A stretch of DNA of 26,453 nt, from NCBI GenBank assembly GCA_004525335.1, contig SPCL01000007.1, positions 1 through 26,453 on the forward strand, given 5' to 3'. Position numbers and translations under genes: made by a program. Each line of letters begins with the position of its first letter. Position 1 is the stretch's first letter. Of the stretch, positions 1 through 8,018 are shown one piece after another. The notes under the pieces were generated by a model. That model did no database searches. It was not told where the DNA came from and was given only the letters and a program-made list of their open reading frames with translations. The stretch is from Thermodesulfobacteriales bacterium (lineage in GTDB: Bacteria; Desulfobacterota_D; UBA1144; Nemesobacterales; UBA2774).

Positions 1-1598
1 TGGGCAGGGAATAAATCGTCGTTTGTTTCTATCTTAGCTTTCCGCCTCAGGTTCTGTATCCATTTTTGTAAAAGAGCATTTCTCTCTGCTTGAAGCTCCT
101 GCTCTTGCAACTCTGCTTTTTGTAGTTCGAACTCAGTTGGATCAGCGCCTGTCCTCTCTTTGAATATTACAACATAGAAACTGTTTCCATTTTCATAAAC
201 TCTTCCTAGCACTGTAGAGTTGTCATCAATTTGAAATGCTTCTGATTTTACTTCTTCAATGCCTATCTCCGGAACTCTCTGCATTCTGGTAAACGGTCCG
301 GTTTCTTTTAGGTTTACCCCGAGTTCTTTTGCCTTGTCTGCTATCTCTTCTTTCTTTGCCGATTTTAGCTTAGTTAAAGTCTCATTAGCTTTTTGTCTTG
401 CCTTATTACTAGATTTTTGATTTTTAATTGATTCTATAACATCGGATTTAGTCTCTTGGAGTGTCTTGTCTCTAGGCTCAGAAACTTCACTTAATTCAAC
501 AACCCATAAGGACGTGCCTACAGGCACTACGCTTAAACTGCCTTTCTCTGTAGAAAAAGCTTTATTTACTATTTGAGGGGGAATGTCCCCAGTTCTTTCT
601 GATGCCGCAAATGGAGCGCTTTCGCTGATAGTTTCAATTGAATTCTCTTTTGCAATCTGATCAATACCGGTCTCTGGATTTTGAGATAACTCGAAGCTTT
701 CTAAAAATTCCTGGCGAATTACTTCAGCCCTTTGGCTTTTTAGGTTGGACGCGACATCGCCTTTTGCTTCTTCAAATGGAAGAGCCTTCCCATCTTCAGA
801 TTGGAATTCCTCTGGGTATGCATTGTAATAAGCATTTAATTCTTCATCTGAAACTTGAAGGCTGTTTTCAAAATTCTCAGGTTCAAGAATTATATAGCGG
901 ATTTTTCTAAGTTCATCGGTTTTAAAATTAGCTTTTCTGCTCTGATAATGTTTCTCTATTTCTTCATCTGACGGAACTTCGTCGTCTGCAAAATCAGCAC
1001 TAGAAAACTCTATAAAACTAAGATTTACAGATTCATTTTGTAAGTCGTAGGTAGCCATCAGTTTCTCATCTGTTACAAATATAGTCTCACCAATAAAACG
1101 AGCCAACTTTTGTGCTGCCATTCTCTGTTTATAGTTGTCTTCAAAATTTGTTAAATTCTGGTTGAGTCTTTGTTCTATAAAATTCGTGTACCTTTCAACA
1201 CCAACGAACTGTCCGTCAATTTGAAAAGAGGGGTCTGAATGTATTGCGTTGTTAAACTCTTCATTCGTAACTTCAAATCCCATTTGTTTAGCCTTCTGGG
1301 CAAGTAATTTATAATCTATTAATTGGTTAAGGGCCCTCACATTTATTATATCAATTGCTGCTTGAGGTAATTCCTGCCCCTGGCTAAACTGTCTTCTCAT
1401 GTTCTCTCTTTCTAATGCATACTCCCTCATGCTTATTTCTTGGCCGTTAACTTCGGCTGCGGTGCCGTCTGTGCCGCCTGCTAAATCCCCAAAACCTGTT
1501 ACAAAAGACCCAATTCCAAAAATGAAAGCTACACTAATAAAAAACAGTATAAATAATGTAAGCCATCTATGTCTTTTTCTTATCATGTCGAGATTCAT
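1..1598 (-). CDS. PpiD/SurA-type periplasmic chaperone, C-terminus cut by window edge
   Basis: Membrane-anchored folding factor of the PpiD/SurA_N family, expected to face the periplasm and help outer-membrane and secreted proteins fold. The frame is open from the ATG at 1598 to the left edge (532 codons), so the C-terminus is missing. It starts with a short basic segment, then one membrane helix (about residues 12-34), then the typical AAEVNGQEIS entry into a SurA_N-like helical domain (about 47-240). The VSDEELNAYY segment that normally leads into the parvulin domain is followed directly by the helical region usually found after it, and I see no parvulin core. It may therefore be a chaperone without isomerase activity. 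The start is chosen because AGAGG lies about 10 bases upstream; a second Met four codons later is possible. It is transcribed divergently from the F420 genes. Family assignment is confident; the exact name ppiD is not. Confidence 0.85.
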   Translation of the reverse strand, partial: MNLDMIRKRHRWLTLFILFFISVAFIFGIGSFVTGFGDLAGGTDGTAAEVNGQEISMREYALERENMRRQFSQGQELPQAAIDIINVRALNQLIDYKLLAQKAKQMGFEVTNEEFNNAIHSDPSFQIDGQFVGVERYTNFIEQRLNQNLTNFEDNYKQRMAAQKLARFIGETIFVTDEKLMATYDLQNESVNLSFIEFSSADFADDEVPSDEEIEKHYQSRKANFKTDELRKIRYIILEPENFENSLQVSDEELNAYYNAYPEEFQSEDGKALPFEEAKGDVASNLKSQRAEVIRQEFLESFELSQNPETGIDQIAKENSIETISESAPFAASERTGDIPPQIVNKAFSTEKGSLSVVPVGTSLWVVELSEVSEPRDKTLQETKSDVIESIKNQKSSNKARQKANETLTKLKSAKKEEIADKAKELGVNLKETGPFTRMQRVPEIGIEEVKSEAFQIDDNSTVLGRVYENGNSFYVVIFKERTGADPTEFELQKAELQEQELQAERNALLQKWIQNLRRKAKIETNDDLFPA

Positions 1599-1773
1599 AT
1601 CTAATATTCCTCTTTACTATTTATTTTTATAAAATCTATCCCACTTGCCGGGTAGTTTCAAGAACCGGTGTTGTTAAATAGACTACTATCTTACCCTTAA
1701 TTTAGCTTGGCTGAAACATGTATATTACATTAGTCCGCTTGATTTAATATGTTCATAAGTCGATATCTCTTAC

Positions 1774-1802
1774 TTGACAGTATTAAAGCGCTCAAATATT
1801 CT
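1774..1802 (+). promoter_or_regulatory. Sigma70-type promoter for cofD
   Basis: TTGACA at 1774-1779 (consensus -35), a 17-base spacer, then TATTCT at 1797-1802 (-10, 4 of 6). Transcription would start near 1809 and give a leader of about 70 bases before cofD. It lies in the 281-base divergent gap, in the correct orientation. Read from sequence only. Confidence 0.6.
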
Positions 1803-1813
1803 AAAAACCGCCT

Positions 1814-1826
1814 TTCATTCAATGAA
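1814..1826. promoter_or_regulatory. Short palindrome just after the predicted cofD transcription start
   Basis: TTCATT-C-AATGAA is a perfect 6-base inverted repeat with a one-base centre, placed 11-24 bases downstream of the predicted -10 box. The position would suit a repressor operator, but short AT-rich palindromes also arise by chance and no regulator is encoded nearby. Confidence 0.25.
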
Positions 1827-1879
1827 TCAAAAGAGAGGATTGATATTCTTATTCTACCCTCTAAAAAGGAAAAATTCCT

Positions 1880-2806
1880 ATGATAACTGCCCTTGGAGGC
1901 GGAGTAGGCGCCGCTAAGTTCTTAGAAGGTCTTTGTAGCGTAATTGGTGACGAGCAATTAAATGTCATAGTTAATACAGGTGATGATATATGTTTAAACG
2001 GACTCAATATATCTCCTGATATAGATACAGTGATTTATCGCTTGTCCGGTGTAATAGATAGGAATAAAGGGTGGGGCTTAGATGGAGATACTTTCAACTC
2101 ACTAAATTCTCTAGAAAGATTTGGTTTAGATACCTGGTTTAACATTGGGGACAAAGATATTGCAACGCATATATACCGGACTTATTTAAGAGGCAAAGGA
2201 CACACACCAACTGAAATTACCTCAAAAATATCAGAAGCTTTTAATATCCCACAAAATATCAAAATAATACCTATGACCGATCAAGACGTTGAAACGTGGA
2301 TTCAAACCAATGAGGGTGAAATGCATTTCCAAGAATATCTGGTGAAAAGAAGGATGGTTCCTCAAGTATGCCGTGTTACTATTCGTGGCATAAACCATGC
2401 TAGCCCGGCCCCCGGAGTAATTGATTTAATCAAGAACGCTCGCGCTGTAATAATATGTCCTAGTAATCCTATCATTAGTATCGGCCCTATAGTTCAAGTC
2501 AGAGGGGTTAGGGATGCGCTAAAAAATACTCAAGCCAAAGTTGTTGCCATCAGCCCACTAGTAGGCGGAATGCCGCTTAAGGGCCCCGCGGACAGGTTAA
2601 TGAGGGGGTTAGGTCTTGAGGTCTCATCTGCTCAGATAGCTAGACTTTATTCTGATTTCTTAGATACAATGGTTATCGACATTGAAGATGGTCACGAAAA
2701 TCAGGAAATAGCCGATTTAGGTCTAAAGACACTGGTTGTTGATACGGTTATGTCTGATAGTAAAAAGGCCGCTACTCTTGCATCATTTGTTTTTGAATTG
2801 ATCTAA
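1880..2806 (+). CDS. cofD: 2-phospho-L-lactate transferase CofD (F420 biosynthesis)
   Basis: Transfers the phospholactyl (or, in many bacteria, phosphoenolpyruvyl) group from its guanylyl-activated donor to the deazaflavin Fo, giving F420-0 or dehydro-F420-0 in the cytoplasm. The 308-residue length is normal for the family. Visible motifs are GGGVGAAKF (6-14), NTGDD (32-36), SPDIDTV, WGLDGDTF and CPSNPIISIGPI, all characteristic of CofD/FbiA. An AAGGA Shine-Dalgarno sequence precedes the ATG. It is the first gene of a cofD-cofG-cofH group, with 154 bases before cofG, so it may share its upstream promoter with them. The neighbouring Fo synthase genes support the role. The donor substrate cannot be told from sequence by eye. 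Confidence 0.93.
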   Translation: MITALGGGVGAAKFLEGLCSVIGDEQLNVIVNTGDDICLNGLNISPDIDTVIYRLSGVIDRNKGWGLDGDTFNSLNSLERFGLDTWFNIGDKDIATHIYRTYLRGKGHTPTEITSKISEAFNIPQNIKIIPMTDQDVETWIQTNEGEMHFQEYLVKRRMVPQVCRVTIRGINHASPAPGVIDLIKNARAVIICPSNPIISIGPIVQVRGVRDALKNTQAKVVAISPLVGGMPLKGPADRLMRGLGLEVSSAQIARLYSDFLDTMVIDIEDGHENQEIADLGLKTLVVDTVMSDSKKAATLASFVFELI

Positions 2807-2960
2807 TAATTTATTTGAATTACTCCCAATATACTGCATACTAATTATTCTTGATAAGAATATGCCCTTTGTGCGAAGATAAGAGGGTTAAATTAGGGAT
2901 TGGCATTTTTAGATATCCCTGATTTTCAAATTAACTGGGGTAATTAATCAAAAATTTGAT

Positions 2961-4205
2961 ATGGCTTCAATTGATAAAGATTGGGAAAATGTACTTGACT
3001 CGCTAGGATGCGAGTCGTTATTGAACAGTCCTTCAAAAAGACTCTCCGTGATATTGGGAAAAGCAGAGTCAGGAGAGGCTATCAATCTTGAAGAAGCGCT
3101 TTATCTTGTAAATATAGATAAAGACGAAATCCCTTACTTGCTTCTAACGGCTTCCAAATTAAGGGACAGAGGGAAAGGGCAAATTTTGACTTATTCTAAA
3201 AATGTATTTGTTCCTGTAACTCAAATCTGCCGTAATCACTGTGGCTACTGTACTTTTAAATATGAACCTGGTGAGGGGCCACTTTTTATGAGCCCACAAG
3301 AAGTGGTAGATATGGCTAAAAAGGGAGCCGAGTTAGGATGTACCGAACTACTATTTGTTACGGGGGATAAGCCTGAGCTTAAATATCCAATTTATAAAGA
3401 GGCGCTGCAAAAACTTGGCTATAACACAACCGCTGAATACCTAATCGCAATGGGAGAGGCAGGACTCAAAGAAAACATTTTCCCTCATACTAATCTCGGT
3501 TTAGCCACAAGTGATGAATTACTCGCATTTAGACAGTCCAATCCTAGTATGGGTCTTATGTTAGAGAACATCAGCCCAAGGCTACTTCAAAAAGATGAGG
3601 CGCATTATAGGTGCCCCGATAAAGTTCCCAAACAGAGAATGAAAACTATGGAGCTTGCCGGTGAGCTTAGGATTCCATGGACCTCAGGAATACTGGTAGG
3701 AATAGGGGAAACCTGGGAAGAGCGGATCCAATCTCTATTTGCTCTCAAGGAATTGAGTGATCACTATGGACATCTACAGGAAATAATCATCCAGAACTTT
3801 AGTCCAAAACCTGGAATAATGATGGAGAAATATCCTCCTCCGAGCTTTGTTGAGATGTTAAAGCTGGTTGCTATCTCAAGGCTGGTATTCGGTGAGACGA
3901 TGAACCTTCAAATACCGCCCAATTTAAATCCTGAGACGTATCCACTCTTTATTCATGCTGGAATAAACGACCTTGGCGGAGTATCTCCGGTTACAATTGA
4001 TTATGTTAACCCAGAGGCTCCTTGGCCTAAGCTTGAGATTATGCAGGGTATGGTTCAAAATTTAGGCTTCACACTAAGGGAAAGGTTGCCGGTATACCCA
4101 GAGTTTATTGACAGGGAATTTATTGATGAAAAAGTGCTTAGACGTGTAGTGAATTTTGTAGATAAAGACGGTTATGTACCACTCCAAGAGGTGACAAATG
4201 GCTGA
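2961..4205 (+). CDS. cofG: Fo synthase subunit CofG, radical SAM enzyme
   Basis: Radical S-adenosylmethionine enzyme that, with CofH, forms 7,8-didemethyl-8-hydroxy-5-deazariboflavin (Fo), the chromophore of coenzyme F420. The CX3CX2C cluster-binding motif is Cys90, Cys94 and Cys97 (CRNHCGYC). The following GAELGC and FVTGD segments match CofG and the N-terminal half of FbiC. At 414 residues it is long for a stand-alone CofG, with about 85 residues before the cluster motif. No clear Shine-Dalgarno sequence precedes the ATG at 2961. The frame is open upstream to an in-frame stop at 2895-2897, so a TTG at 2901 (AGAGGG 11 bases upstream) is an alternative start adding 20 residues. It overlaps cofH by 8 bases, suggesting coupled translation. 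Confidence 0.93.
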   Translation: MASIDKDWENVLDSLGCESLLNSPSKRLSVILGKAESGEAINLEEALYLVNIDKDEIPYLLLTASKLRDRGKGQILTYSKNVFVPVTQICRNHCGYCTFKYEPGEGPLFMSPQEVVDMAKKGAELGCTELLFVTGDKPELKYPIYKEALQKLGYNTTAEYLIAMGEAGLKENIFPHTNLGLATSDELLAFRQSNPSMGLMLENISPRLLQKDEAHYRCPDKVPKQRMKTMELAGELRIPWTSGILVGIGETWEERIQSLFALKELSDHYGHLQEIIIQNFSPKPGIMMEKYPPPSFVEMLKLVAISRLVFGETMNLQIPPNLNPETYPLFIHAGINDLGGVSPVTIDYVNPEAPWPKLEIMQGMVQNLGFTLRERLPVYPEFIDREFIDEKVLRRVVNFVDKDGYVPLQEVTNG

Positions 4206-5400
4206 CATTAAAGAAGCAGTTGATAGAATAGAAGAAAATAGGGCAATGGGGCTTGATAGTCTCTTCTCAAAGGTAAATGGCACTACTGGGCGAATTATCA
4301 ATAAAGCTCTAGTTGGAGACGAAGTATCGGTTGAAGATGGCGAGGCATTATTTGGGATAGAAGACCTAGATGAGATCTCGGCTCTTGCCATTGCTGCTGA
4401 TGAAATCAGGAAACAAGATGTTGGCGACGTCATTACCTATGTTGTGAACAGAAATATTAATTTTACGAATATATGCAATACATACTGTGGATTCTGTAAT
4501 TTTATGGCCCCAGAAGGGGATGAAAGAGCATATTTCCTCAGCATGGATGAGATAGCGGATAGAGTGAAAGAGGCTTGGGAAATAGGCGCTACAGAGGTTT
4601 GCATGCAGGGCGGTATGCACCCTGATATAGACGGCAATTTCTATATTGAATTAATCAAAGCTGTGAAAAAAGCGGTTCCCGAGATGCATACTCATGCGTT
4701 TTCTCCATTTGAAATATTTTACGGCGCCGAATCACTTGGCATTACAGAGGAAGACTTCATCGAAAGACTAAAAGATGTTGGACACAACACATTCCCGGGC
4801 ACTGCGGCTGAAATATTAGTTGAAGAGGTTAGGAAAATTATTGCACCCCGGAAAATGCCTACGGAGGCATGGATAAGAATCGTCAAAAAAGCACATCTGT
4901 CCGGTATGCACACCACTTCAACAATCATGTACGGTCATGTTGACAAGCCCAAACACTGGGCAATACACATTGGTATTCTACGCGATATTCAAAAAGAGAC
5001 CGGAGGATTCACAGAGTTTGTACCTCTAAGGTTTATTCCCTGGAACACGAGACTCTTTAAACACTCAAAGGGGAAGGTTGCTGAAGGCCCAACTGATCTG
5101 GATCAGTTGAAGATGTATGCAGTTTCAAGGCTTATGCTCAGAGGGTGGATAAATAACATACAGGTCTCCTGGGTTAAGCAGGGTCCAGAGTTTGCCCAGT
5201 TCTCACTCACCGCGGGGGCTAATGACTTTGGCGGCACGCTCATGGAAGAGCAGATTTCACGATCGGCCGGAGCGAATTATGGACAGTATTTCCCGCCTGA
5301 GGAGTTTCGCCGCCTAACCAGGCAGATCGGAAGAATCCCGGCTGAGAGAAATACAACTTACGGAATACGCCAAATGTTTGATGCAAATGGGGATGATTAA
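4198..5400 (+). CDS. cofH: Fo synthase subunit CofH, radical SAM enzyme
   Basis: Radical SAM enzyme that joins tyrosine to 5-amino-6-ribitylaminouracil, giving the intermediate that CofG closes to Fo. The cluster motif is Cys93, Cys97 and Cys100 (CNTYCGFC). MQGGMHP, HAFSPFE and the FPGTAAEIL segment are typical of CofH and the MqnE/MqnC-like group. The CofG next door and the FPGTAAEIL segment favour CofH over the menaquinone enzymes. At 400 residues the length is usual. The ATG lies in ATGGCTGA, sharing 8 bases with the cofG stop. It is the last gene of the group and runs convergently into rimO with 61 bases between the stops; no strong terminator hairpin is seen there. cofC and cofE, needed for finished F420, are not in the window. 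Confidence 0.93.
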   Translation: MADIKEAVDRIEENRAMGLDSLFSKVNGTTGRIINKALVGDEVSVEDGEALFGIEDLDEISALAIAADEIRKQDVGDVITYVVNRNINFTNICNTYCGFCNFMAPEGDERAYFLSMDEIADRVKEAWEIGATEVCMQGGMHPDIDGNFYIELIKAVKKAVPEMHTHAFSPFEIFYGAESLGITEEDFIERLKDVGHNTFPGTAAEILVEEVRKIIAPRKMPTEAWIRIVKKAHLSGMHTTSTIMYGHVDKPKHWAIHIGILRDIQKETGGFTEFVPLRFIPWNTRLFKHSKGKVAEGPTDLDQLKMYAVSRLMLRGWINNIQVSWVKQGPEFAQFSLTAGANDFGGTLMEEQISRSAGANYGQYFPPEEFRRLTRQIGRIPAERNTTYGIRQMFDANGDD

Positions 5401-5461
5401 AATTAGTGGTAAATGGTTTGTTAACTGATTTGATCTTAGAGAGTAAACAAATATAGGCTGA

Positions 5462-6763
5462 TTATACTACTTCTCCGTATAGATCATAGATATCCGCATC
5501 CGTGATCTTTATATCTACCAGATCTCCTAGAATAAGCTCTTCTTCTCTTTTTATGTATGTGTATCCGTCTACTTCTGGGGCTTGTGAAGATATTCTGGCA
5601 ACATAATTTCCGTCTTCCACGCTTTCTACAAATCCTTTGTGAACAGATCCTATAAGAGACTTGTTTTTCTCAAAAGAGACTTCAGACTGTGCTTCCATTA
5701 AGCGCTCGAACCTCTCCTCTTTTATCTCATGAGGTACTTGCTCACCCATTACTCCAGCCGGAGTGCCTTCTTCTTGTGAGTACTTAAATGCCCCTGCTCT
5801 ATCAAACTTTGTCTCCTCAACGAATTCCAGAAGCTCTTCGAATTCATCCTCTGTTTCTCCGGGAAATCCGACAATAAAAGTAGTTCTCAGTATAACGCCG
5901 TCAATACCCGTTCTTAATTGCTTGATTATATCCCTAATGCGTCTGCTGGTGGTCTTTCTGTCCATTGATTTAAGCATTCTGTCATTAATATGCTGAAGCG
6001 GCATATCCACATACGGCAAGATGTTGTTGTCCTCTGCTACAAGCTCAATCAGCGAATCTGATATCCCCCAGGGGTACCAGTAGTGGATCCTAATCCAATC
6101 TATCCCCTCAACTTTGGACGCTTCTCTGAGCATGGTTTCAAGGTTTGTTCCTATATCTCTTCCATAACTGGTCATGTCTTGAGCAATAAGGTTGATTTCT
6201 CCCACGCCCTGATGTGCAAGGCCGGCAATCTCTCCTACTATAGAATCTATAGTTCTGCTCTTCATAATCCCTCTCATCTTGGGAATTATGCAAAACGTAC
6301 AGGTTCTCGAACAACCCTCTGAAACTTTTACAAATGCCGAGTGAGAAGGGGTTAGCATTACTCGAGGAGAATCAGGATCATAAATCGTGCCCGGAGGGTA
6401 CATCTTAATTTTCTCCGATTTTTCTTGTTCTAGAGCGTCTCCAATTTTGAAGATATTTCCTGTTCCCCAAAACGCATCAACTTCAGGAATTTCTTTACTT
6501 AGCTCTTCAGAATATCTTTCAACCATGCAGCCGGTAACTATGAGTTTCTTACAACTACCGCTTTTCTTGTATTCAGAAAGATCTAAAATTGCATCTAACG
6601 ATTCTTGCTTAGCATCTCCGATAAAGCCGCAGGTATTTACTATTATTACCTCAGCTTCTTCTTCGGATGATATTTGATGGCCGGATTTTGTAAGCGAGCC
6701 CAGTATCAGTTCGCTGTCTACGAGGTTTTTGGAGCAACCTAAGCTCTCAATATATATTTTCAT
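5462..6763 (-). CDS. rimO: Ribosomal protein S12 methylthiotransferase RimO
   Basis: Radical SAM methylthiotransferase that adds a methylthio group to the conserved aspartate of ribosomal protein S12. The three-part architecture is complete in 433 residues. An N-terminal UPF0004 domain carries Cys10, Cys45 and Cys79 for the auxiliary iron-sulfur cluster. The radical SAM core has Cys151, Cys155 and Cys158 (CSRTCTFC). A C-terminal TRAM domain covers about 370-433. ESLGCSKNLVDSE and CSRTCTFCIIPKMRG favour RimO over the tRNA enzyme MiaB. Its ATG overlaps the stop of the upstream ClpX-like gene in ATGA, so the two are probably one transcription unit. Confidence 0.95.
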   Translation of the reverse strand: MKIYIESLGCSKNLVDSELILGSLTKSGHQISSEEEAEVIIVNTCGFIGDAKQESLDAILDLSEYKKSGSCKKLIVTGCMVERYSEELSKEIPEVDAFWGTGNIFKIGDALEQEKSEKIKMYPPGTIYDPDSPRVMLTPSHSAFVKVSEGCSRTCTFCIIPKMRGIMKSRTIDSIVGEIAGLAHQGVGEINLIAQDMTSYGRDIGTNLETMLREASKVEGIDWIRIHYWYPWGISDSLIELVAEDNNILPYVDMPLQHINDRMLKSMDRKTTSRRIRDIIKQLRTGIDGVILRTTFIVGFPGETEDEFEELLEFVEETKFDRAGAFKYSQEEGTPAGVMGEQVPHEIKEERFERLMEAQSEVSFEKNKSLIGSVHKGFVESVEDGNYVARISSQAPEVDGYTYIKREEELILGDLVDIKITDADIYDLYGEVV

Positions 6764-7878
6764 GCACGTCTCTTTATAATGTGTGTAACCTCGCCCGACT
6801 TAACGGTAAGGGTAACTTCGCCTGTCTCACCCCGCCCAAATAAATCAAAAGCTACTTCTTCAAGGTTTTTGGAGATTATTACATCAAGCCCCCTGGCCCC
6901 AGTTTGCCTGTTCTTTGCTTCTTCAATAATGTGATCTACGATTAAGGGGCCCAGTTGCAACTGAAACCCTTCTTCTTCAAATTCAGCTTGATAGTTCATG
7001 ATTTTGAGATGAATAATTTCTTTTAGTGTTTCACTGGTTAGTGGTGAAAATGGAACGATTCTGTTAAATCTGGAAATGAGTTCAGGTAAAAATCCAAAAA
7101 GTTGAAATTTAGTTATATCGTCAGCTTCTTCGTGACTCATATCGTAAGCTATTGTGTCCTCTTGAACTTTATTCTTCTCTATATTTTTTATGAACCCGGC
7201 CTCATTGCTTCTAAATAAGTTTTTTATACCTGAGAACGCTCCGATAGCAAAAAAGGATATATCCCGGGTGGAAATAAGCGCTCTTGGGCCACGGCTTGAA
7301 AAACCAAAGTCTAGCGGTATCTGCACGTCTGTCCCCTCTAATATTTTAAGTAGCTCCCTCTGTACACCAAAACCGGAAACATCTTTTGTCGTTCCCTGTC
7401 CCGCAAACCTGGCGTTGCTGGAAGATCCTGCAATTTTATCAAACTCGTCCAGCACTATCACCCCACATTCCGCAATATCAATACTTTCATTCGCAGCATA
7501 AACCAGCTGCACTAAAATATTTACAACATCATCCCCAACATATCCTGATTCAGTGAACTTGGTCATATCTATTATGACAAATGGTAGCTTGAAGATTTCT
7601 CCAAACAGCAGTTCGATGAGATATGTTTTCCCGCAACCCGTGGGACCCATGAGTATAGAATTAGGTCTTGGAACTAATTCTGTTCTAGGAGTGTTAGCAG
7701 AGTGCATTTGTTTCAATCTCTTTACGTGCCGATAGGCAGCAAGAGATACAGCACGTCTGGCATCAGTCTGTCCCTTATAACCCAATTTGTCTAGCTCACT
7801 AAATATTTTCTTAGGCGAAGGGAGAGGGACAGTCTGTATAAAGTCCTTTACATAATAAACTTTTTCTCCTCGTCTCAT
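6760..7878 (-). CDS. ClpX-like AAA+ ATPase without zinc-binding domain
   Basis: A AAA+ unfoldase of the ClpX/HslU clade. Visible features are Walker A GPTGCGKT (78-85), pore loop GYVG (112-115), Walker B VIVLDEFDK (140-148), the DVSGFGVQRELLKILEG segment shared with ClpX, a putative arginine finger at Arg270 (PELISRF) and sensor 2 GAR (327-329). At 372 residues it is shorter than ClpX (about 420) and lacks the N-terminal four-cysteine zinc domain; only Cys82 and Cys138 are present. The region aligned with the ClpP-docking IGF loop reads EAGF (226-229), so ClpP binding is doubtful. No clpP is adjacent. It overlaps rimO by 4 bases. The start codon is preceded by a G-run. It may be a stand-alone remodelling ATPase; it is probably not the main ClpX. 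Confidence 0.85.
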   Translation of the reverse strand: MRRGEKVYYVKDFIQTVPLPSPKKIFSELDKLGYKGQTDARRAVSLAAYRHVKRLKQMHSANTPRTELVPRPNSILMGPTGCGKTYLIELLFGEIFKLPFVIIDMTKFTESGYVGDDVVNILVQLVYAANESIDIAECGVIVLDEFDKIAGSSSNARFAGQGTTKDVSGFGVQRELLKILEGTDVQIPLDFGFSSRGPRALISTRDISFFAIGAFSGIKNLFRSNEAGFIKNIEKNKVQEDTIAYDMSHEEADDITKFQLFGFLPELISRFNRIVPFSPLTSETLKEIIHLKIMNYQAEFEEEGFQLQLGPLIVDHIIEEAKNRQTGARGLDVIISKNLEEVAFDLFGRGETGEVTLTVKSGEVTHIIKRRA

Positions 7879-7926
7879 TTGAAACCCCCCAAGGGATAAC
7901 GTCTCACAATTCTAACACTTTTATTA

Positions 7927-7955
7927 AAGATATGATAATAAGCTTAACACTTCAA
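7927..7955 (-). promoter_or_regulatory. Possible promoter for the ClpX-like/rimO unit
   Basis: On the minus strand TTGAAG (7955-7950, 4 of 6) is followed after 17 bases by TATCTT (7932-7927, 4 of 6), about 50 bases before the ClpX-like start. It lies in the 140-base gap after argF. The match is moderate and the region is AT-rich, so chance is possible. Confidence 0.35.
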
Positions 7956-8018
7956 GCGTGAACTTTATTATTGTTAATGGCTTTTTGGAGGAACTGAAAT
8001 ACTATGGTTTATAAGAGC

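Noticed and set aside
638..910. A 90-codon plus-strand frame near the left end.
   Set aside because: It is a shadow of the PpiD-like gene, which occupies the minus strand across 1-1598 with clear domain features.
2896..2921. AGGGAT/ATCCCT inverted repeat between cofD and cofG as a terminator.
   Set aside because: The stem is only 6 bases with a 14-base loop and no T-run follows; read-through into cofG is more likely.
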